Shown here in pieces: positions 45,733 through 55,037 of a stretch of DNA of 64,000 nucleotides; the stretch's first letter is position 1, and each line of letters opens with the position of its first letter. Position numbers and translations under genes: made by a program. The notes beneath the pieces are model-generated. The model had not been told where the DNA came from. It saw only the letters and a program-made list of their open reading frames with translations, and did no database searches. The DNA is from Oscillospiraceae bacterium (GTDB lineage: Bacteria; Bacillota; Clostridia; Oscillospirales; Oscillospiraceae): the NCBI GenBank assembly GCA_017516065.1, contig JAFWDQ010000020.1, positions 1 through 64,000 of the forward strand, written 5' to 3'.

Positions 45733-47481
45733 ATGGCTGCAAACGAACTGTACACCTTTGAGAACAAAGAATACCGGGATTCCTACCGCCACACGACCAG
45801 CCATATCATGGCCCAGGCCATCAAGCGGCTGTATCCCAACACGAAATTCGCCATCGGTCCCGCCATTGAGGACGGCTTCTACTACGATCTGGACTCCGAC
45901 GTCACCTTTACGCCGGAGCATCTGGCGGACATCGAGGCGGAGATGCGGAAGATCTGCAAGGAAAAGCTGAAGCTGGAGCGGTTCGAGCTGTCCCGGGAAG
46001 AGGCGCTGGAGTTCATGAAGGACGAGCCGTACAAGGTGGAGCTGATCAACGATCTGCCGGAGGACGCCGTCATCAGCTTCTACCGCCAGGGCGAGTTCAC
46101 CGACCTGTGCGCCGGTCCCCACGTGGACTCCACCGGCCGGATCAAGGGCAACGGCATCAAGCTGATGAACGTCACCGGCGCCTACTGGCGGGGCGATTCC
46201 TCCCGGAAGATGCTCCAGCGGATCTACGGCACCTGCTTCCCCTCCAAGACGGAGCTGGATGCCTATCTGACCCGCCTGGAGGAGGCGAAGAAGCGGGACC
46301 ACCGGAAGCTGGGCCGTGAGCTGGGCCTGTATATGCTCCAGGATGAGGGCCCGGGCTTCCCCTTCTTCCTGCCCAAGGGCATGGTGCTGAAGAATACGCT
46401 CATCGACTACTGGCGTGAGGTCCACAAGCGCTACGGCTATGTGGAGATCAGCACCCCCATGATCCTCAACCGGCAGCTGTGGGAGCGCAGCGGCCACTGG
46501 TTCCACTACAAGGAGAACATGTACACCACCGTCATCGATGAGGAGGACTTTGCCATCAAGCCCATGAACTGTCCCGGCGGTATGCTGGTCTACAAGTCCG
46601 AGCCCCACTCCTATCGGGATCTCCCCATGCGGGTGGGGGAGCTGGGCCTTGTCCACCGTCATGAGCTCTCCGGCGCCCTCCACGGTCTGTTCCGGGTCCG
46701 CTGCTTCACCCAGGACGATGCCCACATTTTCATGACCCGGGAGCAGATGAAGGATGAGATCAAGGGCGTGGTGCGGCTGTTCGACGAGGTCTACTCTCTC
46801 TTCGGCCTGCCCTATCAGATCGAGCTGTCCACCATGCCGGAGGACCATATCGGTACCATCGAGGAATGGGAGGAGAACCAGAACATCCTCAAGGACGCCA
46901 TCCGGGAGATGGGAAAGGACTATGTCATCAACGAGGGCGACGGCGCGTTCTACGGCCCCAAGCTGGACTTCCATCTGGAGGACAGTCTGGGCCGGACCTG
47001 GCAGTGCGGCACCGTCCAGCTGGACAGTCAGCTGCCGGAACGCTTTGAGCTGGAGTACACCGGCGCCGACGGCGAGAAGCACCGTCCCGTCATGATCCAC
47101 CGGGTGGTCTTCGGGTCCATCGAGCGGTTCATCGGCGTCATCACGGAGCACTTCGCCGGCGCATTCCCCACATGGCTGGCTCCGGTGCAGGTGAAGGTGC
47201 TGCCCATTACGGACCGCTGTCAGGACTATGCCGAGCAGGTGGCGCAGCAGCTGGATGCCCGGGGCATCCGGGTGGAGACGGACCTGCGCAGCGAGAAGAT
47301 CGGCTACAAGATCCGCGAGGCCCAGCTCCAGAAGGTCCCCTACATGCTGGTGGTGGGCGACAAGGAAGTGGAAGCCGGCACCGTGGCGGTCCGCAGCCGC
47401 AGCGACGGCGACCTGGGCGCCATGGCTTTGGCGGACTTCGCTGAGCGCGTTGCGGAGGAGATCGAGAGCAAGGCCCGGTAA
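45733..47481 (+). CDS. thrS: Threonyl-tRNA synthetase without N-terminal TGS domain
   Basis: 582 residues, shorter than the common ~640. The protein starts directly in the editing (N2) domain, where HTTSHIMAQA gives the HxxxH pair and FTDLCAGPHVDSTG the editing Cys; the ~60-residue TGS (N1) domain is absent. The class II core follows with MNCPGGMLVYKS (zinc Cys), RHELSGALHGLFRVRCFTQD and the C-terminal anticodon domain (DLRSEKIGYKIREAQLQKVP). Controlled by the T-box. Confidence 0.95.
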   Translation: MAANELYTFENKEYRDSYRHTTSHIMAQAIKRLYPNTKFAIGPAIEDGFYYDLDSDVTFTPEHLADIEAEMRKICKEKLKLERFELSREEALEFMKDEPYKVELINDLPEDAVISFYRQGEFTDLCAGPHVDSTGRIKGNGIKLMNVTGAYWRGDSSRKMLQRIYGTCFPSKTELDAYLTRLEEAKKRDHRKLGRELGLYMLQDEGPGFPFFLPKGMVLKNTLIDYWREVHKRYGYVEISTPMILNRQLWERSGHWFHYKENMYTTVIDEEDFAIKPMNCPGGMLVYKSEPHSYRDLPMRVGELGLVHRHELSGALHGLFRVRCFTQDDAHIFMTREQMKDEIKGVVRLFDEVYSLFGLPYQIELSTMPEDHIGTIEEWEENQNILKDAIREMGKDYVINEGDGAFYGPKLDFHLEDSLGRTWQCGTVQLDSQLPERFELEYTGADGEKHRPVMIHRVVFGSIERFIGVITEHFAGAFPTWLAPVQVKVLPITDRCQDYAEQVAQQLDARGIRVETDLRSEKIGYKIREAQLQKVPYMLVVGDKEVEAGTVAVRSRSDGDLGAMALADFAERVAEEIESKAR

Positions 47482-47495
47482 ATACAAAAGACAGA

Positions 47496-47529
47496 CAGTG
47501 CGCCGCAGAAGTGCGGCGCACTGTTTTTT
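47496..47529 (+). terminator. Terminator of thrS
   Basis: CAGTGCGCCGC-agaa-GTGCGGCGCACTG followed by TTTTTT. Confidence 0.85.
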
Positions 47530-47559
47530 GCGGAGAGTGTATTTCGAAGGGCATTCTGG

Positions 47560-47930
47560 CCTGTTTGACTGCGAAAGAAAACCAAAGGTCTTTGAGTAAC
47601 CCCCTGGCCTCCCGGCGGGGGAGTTCTCCTATTTGACTGCGGAAAGAGGCGAAAAGTTTTTGGGAACGCCCCTTCCGGGGGACCTACTTTCTGTCTCGTG
47701 ACAGAAAGTAGGCAAAGAACACGCCAAAGGGGGACCCCCAATCATGGGGTCCCCCTTGTGGAATCCCCTCCCTTATGACAGGGTAATCCCAGCCACAGAA
47801 CAACTCCGGCCGGCAGAGTCCTGAATTGACTGACGCAACCCAACGCGCTCCGCGCTTCTGCGAAGGGTGACGGTGGCACTGTCGATTTGCACCCGCCGAG
47901 GCGCAAGAGGAGAGGAGGGGGGTATGATAC
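47560..47930. repeat. Second intergenic palindromic repeat block
   Basis: Carries CCTACTTTCTGT-ctcgtg-ACAGAAAGTAGG (47683-47712), which matches 25657-25686 including the following gcaaagaacacgc, AAGGGGGACCCCC/GGGTCCCCCTT, and a stretch (ccggccggcagagtcctgaattgactg) that is the reverse complement of part of 25381-25420. So it is built of the same modules in a different order. No gene seen. Confidence 0.75.
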
Positions 47931-47968
47931 CAGACCGAAGCCCAGCACCAGCGTCCCAACAAAAAAAC

Positions 47969-48003
47969 AAACCGCCCCGATGCGCTGTGCATCGGAGCGG
48001 TTG
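47969..48003 (-). terminator. Terminator after rplA
   Basis: AACCGCTCCGATGC/GCATCGGGGCGGTT with TTTTTTT on the minus strand. Confidence 0.9.
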
Positions 48004-48014
48004 GAAGCGTCAGC

Positions 48015-48707
48015 TTACAGCTGCTTGCTGGCATTGATCTTGATGCCGGGGCTCATGGTGGAGGCCACCACGCAGCTCTTGATATACTGACCCTTGGCGG
48101 CGGCGGGCTTGGCCTTGATGATGGCGGTCATGAGAGCGGTGTAATTCTCCACCAGCTTCTCGGGACCGAAGCTGACCTTGCCGATGGGGCAGTGGATGAT
48201 GTTGGTCTTGTCCAGACGATACTCGACCTTACCGGCCTTGATCTCCTTGACGGCCTGGCCGACGTTGGGGGAGACGGTGCCGGACTTGGGAGAGGGCATC
48301 AGGCCCTTGGGGCCCAGGACCTTACCGAGACGGCCCACGACGCTCATCATGTCGGGGGTGGCGACGACCACATCATAGTCGAACCAGTTTTCCTTCTGGA
48401 TCTTTTCCACCAGATCCTGCTCGCCGACGAAGTCGGCGCCGGCGGCGCGGGCCTCTTCGGCCTTGTCGCCCTTGGCGAAGACCAGCACCCGGCGGGTCTT
48501 GCCGGTGCCGTGGGGCAGGACGATGGCGCCGCGGACCTGCTGATCGGCGTGACGGGAGTCGACGCCCAGCTTCACGTGGAGCTCAACGGTCTCATCGAAC
48601 TTGGCGGAGGCGATCTTCGTGACCAGCTCCATGGCCTCGCCGCAGTCGTACAGCTGAGAGCGGTCGATCTGCTTGGCGCTCTCCTTATATTTCTTACCTC
48701 TAAACAT
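48015..48707 (-). CDS. rplA: Ribosomal protein L1
   Basis: 230 residues, the usual L1 length. [10 protein letters not shown] at the start, [18 protein letters not shown], and the rRNA-binding [18 protein letters not shown] stretch. Forms the L1 stalk at the ribosomal E site. Twelve bases after rplK. A terminator follows at once: rplJ and rplL, its usual followers, are not here. Confidence 0.96.
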   Translation of the reverse strand: MFRGKKYKESAKQIDRSQLYDCGEAMELVTKIASAKFDETVELHVKLGVDSRHADQQVRGAIVLPHGTGKTRRVLVFAKGDKAEEARAAGADFVGEQDLVEKIQKENWFDYDVVVATPDMMSVVGRLGKVLGPKGLMPSPKSGTVSPNVGQAVKEIKAGKVEYRLDKTNIIHCPIGKVSFGPEKLVENYTALMTAIIKAKPAAAKGQYIKSCVVASTMSPGIKINASKQL

Positions 48708-48719
48708 AGCGGACCCTCC

Positions 48720-49145
48720 TTATTCGCCCACGACCACGCCCATGCTGCGGGCGGTGCCGGCGATCATGCTCATAGCGGCTTCCAGGCTGGCGGCGTTGAG
48801 ATCCCGCATCTTGGTCTCGGCGATCTTCTGGATGTCAGCCTTGCTGATGGTGGCGACCTTCGTCTTGTTGGGCTCACCGGAAGCCTTCTCGATATTGCAC
48901 GCCTTCTTGATGAGGACGGCGGCAGGGGGCGTCTTGGTGATGAAGGAGAACGAGCGGTCGGCGTAGACGGTGATGACCACGGGGATGATCAGACCGGCGT
49001 CATTCTTGGTGCGCTCGTTGAATTCTTTCGTAAACGCGGAGATATTGATACCGTGCTGGCCCAAGGCGGGACCAACGGGGGGCGCCGGCGTAGCCTTGCC
49101 GGCGGGGATCTGAAGTTTGACAAATCCGATAACTTTCTGTGCCAT
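48720..49145 (-). CDS. rplK: Ribosomal protein L11
   Basis: 141 residues from the ATG at 49145 (GGAGG upstream). [20 protein letters not shown] and [14 protein letters not shown] are the L11 start signature; it binds the GTPase-associated region of 23S rRNA. Needed for Rel activation by stalled ribosomes. Part of the rpmG-secE-nusG-rplK-rplA unit. Confidence 0.96.
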   Translation of the reverse strand: MAQKVIGFVKLQIPAGKATPAPPVGPALGQHGINISAFTKEFNERTKNDAGLIIPVVITVYADRSFSFITKTPPAAVLIKKACNIEKASGEPNKTKVATISKADIQKIAETKMRDLNAASLEAAMSMIAGTARSMGVVVGE

Positions 49146-49178
49146 AAGGGGCACCTCCTCATTCTCTTGTTATGCGTG

Positions 49179-49700
49179 TCAGGCGATGGACTCCACCTGA
49201 TCGAGCCGCAGCTCGACGGGGGTTTCGCGGCCAAACATGGAGACGACGACGCGGACCTTGTCCTTGTCCTGCGCGATCTCCTCCACGGTGCCGATAAAGC
49301 CCTCCAGAGCGCCGTCGTTGATGCGGACGGAGTCGCCGACCTGGTAGCCGACGATGACCTCCACCTTTTCCACGCCCAGGGCCTGGATCTCCTCCTCGGT
49401 GAGGGGGATGGGCTTGTTGGCGGCGCCGACGAAGCCGGTAACGCCCCGGATGTTGCGGATCACATGCCAGGTCTCGTCGGTGAGGACCATCTTCACCAGC
49501 ACATAGCCGGGGAAGACCTTGCGTTCCACAGTCTTCGGGCCGTTGTCGGTGATCTCGGTGACGGTCTCCATGGGGACCTGGATGTCCACGATCATATCGT
49601 GCAGGCCGCGGCTCTCCACATGCTTTTCGATGGTGGCCGACACGGTATTCTCATAGCCGGAATAGGTGTGGACAACGTACCACTTTGCACTTTCCGACAT
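49179..49700 (-). CDS. nusG: Transcription elongation/termination factor NusG
   Basis: 173 residues. NGN domain (KWYVVHTYSGYENTVSATIE, FPGYVLVKMVLTDETWHVIR) and C-terminal KOW domain (GDSVRINDGALEGFIGTVEE). Its start lies one base after the secE stop. Confidence 0.96.
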   Translation of the reverse strand: MSESAKWYVVHTYSGYENTVSATIEKHVESRGLHDMIVDIQVPMETVTEITDNGPKTVERKVFPGYVLVKMVLTDETWHVIRNIRGVTGFVGAANKPIPLTEEEIQALGVEKVEVIVGYQVGDSVRINDGALEGFIGTVEEIAQDKDKVRVVVSMFGRETPVELRLDQVESIA

Positions 49701-49701
49701 T

Positions 49702-49974
49702 TTAAATTCCTCTTACAAGAAGGATCAGGGACTGGATGCCGGTTCCGACCAGCCAGTCAAAAATCCAGATGCAGACACCGATGAGCAGGCAGCAGACCAG
49801 CACGGTGCCGGTGTTCTTGACCGTTTCCTTCGGCGTCGGCCAGACGACCTTCTTCAGCTCGCCCTTGAGCTCGCGCAGATACTTTCTGACGCGCTTGAGG
49901 AAGCCGGGCTTATCCTTCTTCTTTTCCTTCTTGGCGGGGGTCTTTTCAGCCTTTTTGATTTCTTTATCAGCCAT
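49702..49974 (-). CDS. secE: Preprotein translocase subunit SecE
   Basis: 90 residues. A Lys-rich N-terminus, the conserved ELKKVVWPTPKET and one membrane helix (VLVCCLLIGVCIWIFDWLVG). Essential part of the SecYEG channel. Between rpmG and nusG as in most Firmicutes. Confidence 0.95.
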   Translation of the reverse strand: MADKEIKKAEKTPAKKEKKKDKPGFLKRVRKYLRELKGELKKVVWPTPKETVKNTGTVLVCCLLIGVCIWIFDWLVGTGIQSLILLVRGI

Positions 49975-50058
49975 GCTGCATTTCCTTTCCTGCCAACTGA
50001 GTGACCGATGCTGCGTGACCGGGCGGATGGCGCCGGGAGCATCGGATTCCTTGGGGCC

Positions 50059-50208
50059 TTACTTTGTTTCGCTGTGGACTGTGTGCTTTCTGCAGAACGG
50101 GCAGTACTTGCTGCGCTCGAGACGGTCCGGAGTGTTCTTCTTGTTCTTGACCGTGTTGTAGTTCCTCTGCTTGCACTCGTTGCATCTCAGGGTGATCTTC
50201 ACGCGCAT
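50059..50208 (-). CDS. rpmG: Ribosomal protein L33
   Basis: 49 residues, short, read directly from the sequence: begins [17 protein letters not shown], with a second Cys pair in YCPFCRKHT and the end HSETK. Both CxxC pairs are present, so this is the zinc-binding form. The ATG at 50208 follows AAGGAGGTG. Followed by secE at 84 bp distance. Expressed from the leader at 50209-50462. Confidence 0.93.
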   Translation of the reverse strand: MRVKITLRCNECKQRNYNTVKNKKNTPDRLERSKYCPFCRKHTVHSETK

Positions 50209-50258
50209 GGGGGCACCTCCTTGTCACAAGATTGGCGTCTGCCGCGGACCGAAAAAAA

Positions 50259-50293
50259 GAGTCCGCGCATCCTGAGGGGATGCTGCCGGACTC
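50259..50293 (-). terminator. Terminator-like hairpin in the rpmG leader
   Basis: Minus strand GAGTCCGGCAGCATCC/GGATGCGCGGACTC followed by seven T. It lies between the rpmG promoter and the rpmG start, 50 bp before the ATG, so it must be read through or regulated. Confidence 0.85.
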
Positions 50294-50433
50294 CGCAACC
50301 ATGCGCCGCACGACCGCGAAGCCAAAGCGGGCTGCGCGGTAGCGGTCGGTATCGTTTGGGAATGCGGCAGATCTGCCTCCCTGCCAGGCAAAAAGCGCCC
50401 GAGGGCATACTGCCCCCTTGACAGGTACTAAAT

Positions 50434-50462
50434 AGATTACCACACTCCCGCTGTTCCGTCAA
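50434..50462 (-). promoter_or_regulatory. Promoter of rpmG-secE-nusG-rplK-rplA
   Basis: Minus strand TTGACG (50457-50462), 17 bp, TAATCT (50434-50439). It gives a leader of about 220 nt, most of the gap 50209-50559. Confidence 0.6.
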
Positions 50463-50503
50463 GTGTTTTTTATCATGATGGCTGTGATGTCCCGTAAAAC
50501 CAG

Positions 50504-50527
50504 CTGACGCGCCTTCCGGCGCGTCAG
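50504..50527 (-). terminator. Terminator of the MFS gene
   Basis: CTGACGCGCC-ttcc-GGCGCGTCAG followed by CTGGTTTTAC on the minus strand. Confidence 0.7.
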
Positions 50528-50559
50528 ACTGAACACAGGGCGTCGGCCCTGATGGGGAG

Positions 50560-51723
50560 TTACGATTCCGCCGGGGCTTGTCCCGTCTTCGGGAAGGGAC
50601 TTCGAATAAACTGGATCACGGCAAAGATCAGATAGATCAGCACGCCGATCCGGATGGGGGTGTACAGCGCGTCGCCGGTGATATTGCCGATGACGGTAGC
50701 CCAGGAGCTGCTCAGGAAGGTGAAGATGCACTGGCAGGCCATGAGCAGGGAGGACACCAGGGAGATGCTCTCCGGGTCGGAGATCAGACCCAGCACGATC
50801 ATGATGCTGGAGCAGAGATTGGCCATACCGATGCCGGCGATGAGCATGGAGATGCACAGCAGGGGAATGACCCGGGCCGCGGTGCAGCCGAACATTCCCA
50901 CGGCGGCGATGACCAGGGCCGTGGGCAGGCTCCGCCGCTTCGTGAGCTTATACAGGAGCGGGAAGAGCAGACCGCCCACCATGTTGCCCAGAGTGAAGCA
51001 GGCCGCCACGATGCCGGCGATGACGGTGCTGGGGGTGATGGCGGAACTGAGGAAGGAGCAGCCGATGAGCAGCGGCGCGATCACAACGCTGCAGATGCCC
51101 CACATCAGGCAGATGATGATAGCCAGGGGCCTGGGATGTGCTTTTTTCTTCTCCCGGCCCGCCAGCGCCTCGTCCTTGCCCTTGGGCATGCAGATGACGA
51201 TGAGGATCAGGGGGATGAGCAGCAGCAGATGGGTCAGGAACACGCGATTCCACTGTTCTTTTGCCAGCACGCCGCCCACATACTGCAGGATACTGGTGGT
51301 GGCGAAGGCGATACAGGTGCCGATACCGATGACCTTGGACCGGGACTTCTCCTCCACCAGAGCGGTGGCGGTGGTGGTCTGGAGACTCATCATAATGCCC
51401 ATGCCGATGCCGAAAACGCCGCGGAAGGTCAGCAGCAGAGCAAAAGTATGGGCGAGCATGGGCAGCACGCCGCCCACGACCATCAATACGCCGCCGATGA
51501 GGGCCACGGACCGGTAGCTCATCCGCTTTCCGGCGATGAAGCCCACCGCCATACAGGAAAAAACGGCAACAAGAGAGGCCGCCGTGCTGCAGTACAGCGC
51601 GTTGGCCGAAGAGATGTGAAACGCCGCCGCCATATCGGACAGGGCGCTGTCCATCCCGCCCAGAGTCTGCGCCATGGCGAAGATGGAAAAGACGGCGGTC
51701 CAGATTTTTGCTCGACTGCTCAT
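50560..51723 (-). CDS. MFS transporter
   Basis: 387 residues with about twelve membrane helices; the conserved loop 2 region appears as GFIAGKRMSYRSVALIGGV. Substrate not predictable. It lies 11 bp after the AraC gene on the same strand, so the regulator probably controls it. Confidence 0.85.
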   Translation of the reverse strand: MSSRAKIWTAVFSIFAMAQTLGGMDSALSDMAAAFHISSANALYCSTAASLVAVFSCMAVGFIAGKRMSYRSVALIGGVLMVVGGVLPMLAHTFALLLTFRGVFGIGMGIMMSLQTTTATALVEEKSRSKVIGIGTCIAFATTSILQYVGGVLAKEQWNRVFLTHLLLLIPLILIVICMPKGKDEALAGREKKKAHPRPLAIIICLMWGICSVVIAPLLIGCSFLSSAITPSTVIAGIVAACFTLGNMVGGLLFPLLYKLTKRRSLPTALVIAAVGMFGCTAARVIPLLCISMLIAGIGMANLCSSIMIVLGLISDPESISLVSSLLMACQCIFTFLSSSWATVIGNITGDALYTPIRIGVLIYLIFAVIQFIRSPFPKTGQAPAES

Positions 51724-51734
51724 GTGATTGCCTC

Positions 51735-52493
51735 CTATGCAGCACCCCCGTCAGAAGCGATAGAGGGGTGCTTGGTCCAGTTTCGATATTCCTTCGGGGT
51801 CATGCCGGTCTCAGAGTGGAATACACGGGAGAAATACTGCTGGCTCTGAAACCCGGATTCCAGGGCCACGTTCAGGATGGACAGATCGGTTTCCCGCAGA
51901 AGACGGCGGGCAAGATCCATCCTCAGCCGCTCCACGTAGGCAGAGAAGGTCAGCCCGGTCTCCTTCCGGAACCGGGTGGACAGATACGAGGCGTTGTGCC
52001 CGGTGAGCTTGGCGGCCTCCGCCAGGGAGGGCTTGAAGCGGTAACTGGCCCAGATATACTGCAGGGTCTTGGCCACGGGATTCGACACGGACTGACCGGA
52101 GCAGCGGTTCACCATGTCCACCAGCCAGTGCAGCTGCCGCATCAGTTCGTCCCCCAGAGAAAAGGGGTCTGGAGAGACAAGACAGACATGCTGGAAGTCG
52201 TTGACCATGGCGGCGACCTCCTCCGGGACGGCCCCGGCGAAGACGGCGGTGCGGGCCATCAGCCCCATGATCTCCGCGATCCGGAGACGGGTGATATCCG
52301 GATGATGCACAACGTCCGGCGATTCTCTGGTGGCCGAGTAGATGTAGTCGATCAGTTCCTTCAGAGGCTTCCGTCCCTGCTCGAAGCTGCCGGCCCGAAC
52401 GGCCATGTCAAGCTCCGCCTCCATGCGCAGACGGTCCATGATGTGACACTCCCGCATGGGGGGCAGGTCCATGATGGATTTTTTCGCCTTCAT
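51735..52493 (-). CDS. AraC-family transcriptional regulator
   Basis: 252 residues. The C-terminal double helix-turn-helix is clear (SLAEAAKLTGHNASYLSTRF and NVALESGFQSQQYFSRVFHS, then GMTPKEYR). The N-terminal ~140 residues (MDRLRMEAELDMAVRAGSFEQ) form a helical sensor of the kind found in regulators of the YesN type. Transcribed with the MFS gene. The 285-bp gap upstream (52494-52778) is AT-rich and shows no other clear signal. Confidence 0.9.
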   Translation of the reverse strand: MKAKKSIMDLPPMRECHIMDRLRMEAELDMAVRAGSFEQGRKPLKELIDYIYSATRESPDVVHHPDITRLRIAEIMGLMARTAVFAGAVPEEVAAMVNDFQHVCLVSPDPFSLGDELMRQLHWLVDMVNRCSGQSVSNPVAKTLQYIWASYRFKPSLAEAAKLTGHNASYLSTRFRKETGLTFSAYVERLRMDLARRLLRETDLSILNVALESGFQSQQYFSRVFHSETGMTPKEYRNWTKHPSIASDGGAA

Positions 52494-52778
52494 CTCTGAT
52501 CACCTCCCCGAGCTCAATAACAGATACAGATAGCTTTTCTTGTCTATTACTATCGGGGATAGCCGTGGGAAGTTCTTGTATAATAATTACTTGTTTTTGA
52601 ACATTTTTTGTTTTCTTTAGTAACAGAAAACTAACAGATCTCCATGCTGAAACACGGCCTTTTTGAGAAAACGGGAAACGCGAACACGTTCAGAGGCTAA
52701 ATGTCCTTCACACAGAGACATTCCGGGGAGGCGCCCCTGCGGACGAGTCTGCCGCAGAAAAAGGGAGGGCGAAAAAAA

Positions 52779-53627
52779 TTATAAATCAATACTCATTCCG
52801 GTCTGCAGGGGATGGACCTCCAGTGCGTCGCAGGCGGACATGGCCCGGAGGGCGGGCAGTCCGGTGCAGTGACCGGTCCAGATCTGTTCCACGCCCAGAT
52901 CCGCCAGACCGTTGATTACCTCGCTGCAGTAGCCGGGAGGGCAGTTTGTGGAGTTGATGCCGGCGGGGCCCATCAGATGGAAGCCGCCGATGATATTGCG
53001 CACCGTCCGGGAGGGGATCAGCCGGCGGACGTCCTCCACGATGTTAACGATGCCGGAGTGGCTGCAGGGGGAGATCAGGGTCAGGGCGCCGTCGTCCCCC
53101 TCGACGACCACGGTCTGCTCGTGCTTGAAGGGATCGGGGACCAGGCCCTCCGGCCGGAGGACCTTCAGGGTCTTGTCCAGACTGCCGTAGGGCCCGCCCT
53201 GGGTGTGGTCGCCAATGAGATAGACGTCGTTGCCGAGGGAGGCATGGCCGTCGCCGAGGACACAGAAACGGTCGCTGTAACGGTTGATCAGCTCCACGTC
53301 GAAGCCGATATCCTCCTCGGTGCCGTCGGACTTCACGCAGCGGAAATCGTCGAAGGCGGCGGTGCGGATCAGCACCGGGGCGGTGCTGTCCACCTCCTGC
53401 AGGAAGCGCTCCAGACCGCCGACGTGGTCGTTGTGTCCGTGTGAGATGATCACGGCCTTGGCCGTCTCCACGGGGACGCCCAGGGTCCGGGCGTTGTCGA
53501 AGAAGTGCCCGGAGGCGCCGGTGTCGATGAGGTAGCCCCTGTCCCGGTGCTCCAGCCACAGGGACAGACCGTGCTCATGGTACAGCCCCTCGGCAGGTGT
53601 GTTTTCGATCAGTACGGTGATGCGCAT
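52779..53627 (-). CDS. MBL-fold metallohydrolase
   Basis: 282 residues. Zinc-binding ISHGHNDHVGGL near residue 62, later SPCSHSGIVNIV and a GFHLMGP region. This pattern resembles the MBL proteins annotated as RNase Z-like or 7,8-dihydropterin synthase-like hydrolases. The substrate is unknown. It follows mnmE on the same strand after 24 bp. Confidence 0.85.
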   Translation of the reverse strand: MRITVLIENTPAEGLYHEHGLSLWLEHRDRGYLIDTGASGHFFDNARTLGVPVETAKAVIISHGHNDHVGGLERFLQEVDSTAPVLIRTAAFDDFRCVKSDGTEEDIGFDVELINRYSDRFCVLGDGHASLGNDVYLIGDHTQGGPYGSLDKTLKVLRPEGLVPDPFKHEQTVVVEGDDGALTLISPCSHSGIVNIVEDVRRLIPSRTVRNIIGGFHLMGPAGINSTNCPPGYCSEVINGLADLGVEQIWTGHCTGLPALRAMSACDALEVHPLQTGMSIDL

Positions 53628-53651
53628 AAGAATTCCTCCTGTGTATTGCGT

Positions 53652-55007
53652 TTACTTTCCCACGCAGAAGCGGGAGAAGATGGTATCCAGTACGTCGGAG
53701 CGCAGGCTGCGTCCCGTCAGCTCACCCAGCGCCTCCAGGGCCAGCTCCGCGTCGGACAGGGCGGCGTCGGGGGTGACCCCGGCCCGAATGCCGGCGGCGG
53801 CGGCGGACAGGGCCTCCGCGGCCCGGCGGGCGGCGTCCTCCTGCCGGGCATTGAGCAGCAGTTCCGCCCCCTCCGGTTCCGTGCCGTCGGAGAACAGCGC
53901 TTCGATGCGGGAGATCAGCACGTCCAGGCCCTGTCCGGTGAGGGAGCTCACCGCCACGGCCTCACGGCCCTCCGGCAGGGCAAAGCCCGGCAGGTCCGCT
54001 TTGGTATAGACGAGGACGGCTTTGGGGGCCTGTTCGGCCAGCGTCAGGATCTCGTCATCCTCCTCTGTCAGCGGCGCGGCGCCGTCGATGACGGCCAGCA
54101 GCAGATCCGCCTGCGCCGCGGCCTCCCGGCTCCGGGCCACGCCGGCCTGCTCCAGGGGATCGTCACTGTCCCGAAGCCCGGCTGTGTCCGTGAGCCGCAG
54201 CAGCAGGTCTCCGGCGGCAGCGGTGTCCTCCACCACGTCCCGGGTGGTGCCGGGGATGGGGGAGGTCAGGACCCGGTCCCGGCCCAGCAGGGCGTTCATA
54301 AGCGATGACTTTCCCGCGTTGGGCCGCCCGACGACCACGGTACGGATGCCCTGCCGCAGCAGACGGCTCCGGTCAAAGCTCCGCCGCAGGACCTCCAGAC
54401 GCCGGACGGCGCCGTCCAGGACGGGGAGGGCCTCCGCGGGCTCAAAGGGCTCCGGATCCTCATCGGGGTAGTCCACCACGGCGTGGAAGTGGGCCAGCAG
54501 TTCCGTCAGCTCATCGGAGAGCTGCTGCAGGCTCCGGCCTGCGGGCCCCGTCAGTTGAGAGGCGGCCCGGCGGGCGCCGGCGGCGGTGGGGGCCTCCAGC
54601 AGGTCAGCCACGGCCTCCGCCTGCATCAGATCCATCCGGCCGTTGAGGAAGGCCCGGCGGGTGAACTCCCCGGGCTGCGCCTGCCGGACGCCCTGCCGGA
54701 ACAGGGCCAGCAGGCCCTCCGTCAGCACGGCGGGGGAGCCGTGGCAGTGGAGCTCCGCCGTCTCCTCTCCGGTGTAGGTCCGGGGGGCGGGGGACCACAT
54801 GGCCATCACCCGGTCCAGAACCCGTCCCTCCCGGTCCAGCAGCTGCCCCGTCACCAGCTGCCGGGGCGGCGCGTCGGTGAGAGAGCCCCCGCGGTCCGGA
54901 CGGAACACCGCTGCGGCGGCAGCCGAAGCGCCGGGCCCGCTGACCCGGAGGATGCCGATGGCAGAGGGCAGCAGCGGCGTGGCGGCGGCGGCAATGGTAT
55001 CGGTCAT
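53652..55007 (-). CDS. mnmE: tRNA modification GTPase MnmE
   Basis: 451 residues. N-terminal formyl-THF-binding domain (TIAAAATPLLPSAIGILRVS), GTPase domain with VVGRPNAGKSSLMNALLG near 220, TDTAGLRDSDD and TKAD, and the C-terminal FCVGK with the catalytic Cys. With MnmG it adds the carboxymethylaminomethyl group to wobble uridines. mnmG is not beside it. Confidence 0.94.
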   Translation of the reverse strand: MTDTIAAAATPLLPSAIGILRVSGPGASAAAAAVFRPDRGGSLTDAPPRQLVTGQLLDREGRVLDRVMAMWSPAPRTYTGEETAELHCHGSPAVLTEGLLALFRQGVRQAQPGEFTRRAFLNGRMDLMQAEAVADLLEAPTAAGARRAASQLTGPAGRSLQQLSDELTELLAHFHAVVDYPDEDPEPFEPAEALPVLDGAVRRLEVLRRSFDRSRLLRQGIRTVVVGRPNAGKSSLMNALLGRDRVLTSPIPGTTRDVVEDTAAAGDLLLRLTDTAGLRDSDDPLEQAGVARSREAAAQADLLLAVIDGAAPLTEEDDEILTLAEQAPKAVLVYTKADLPGFALPEGREAVAVSSLTGQGLDVLISRIEALFSDGTEPEGAELLLNARQEDAARRAAEALSAAAAGIRAGVTPDAALSDAELALEALGELTGRSLRSDVLDTIFSRFCVGK

Positions 55008-55037
55008 GGTCGTTCTCCTTCTGTATGATAGGTGAGG

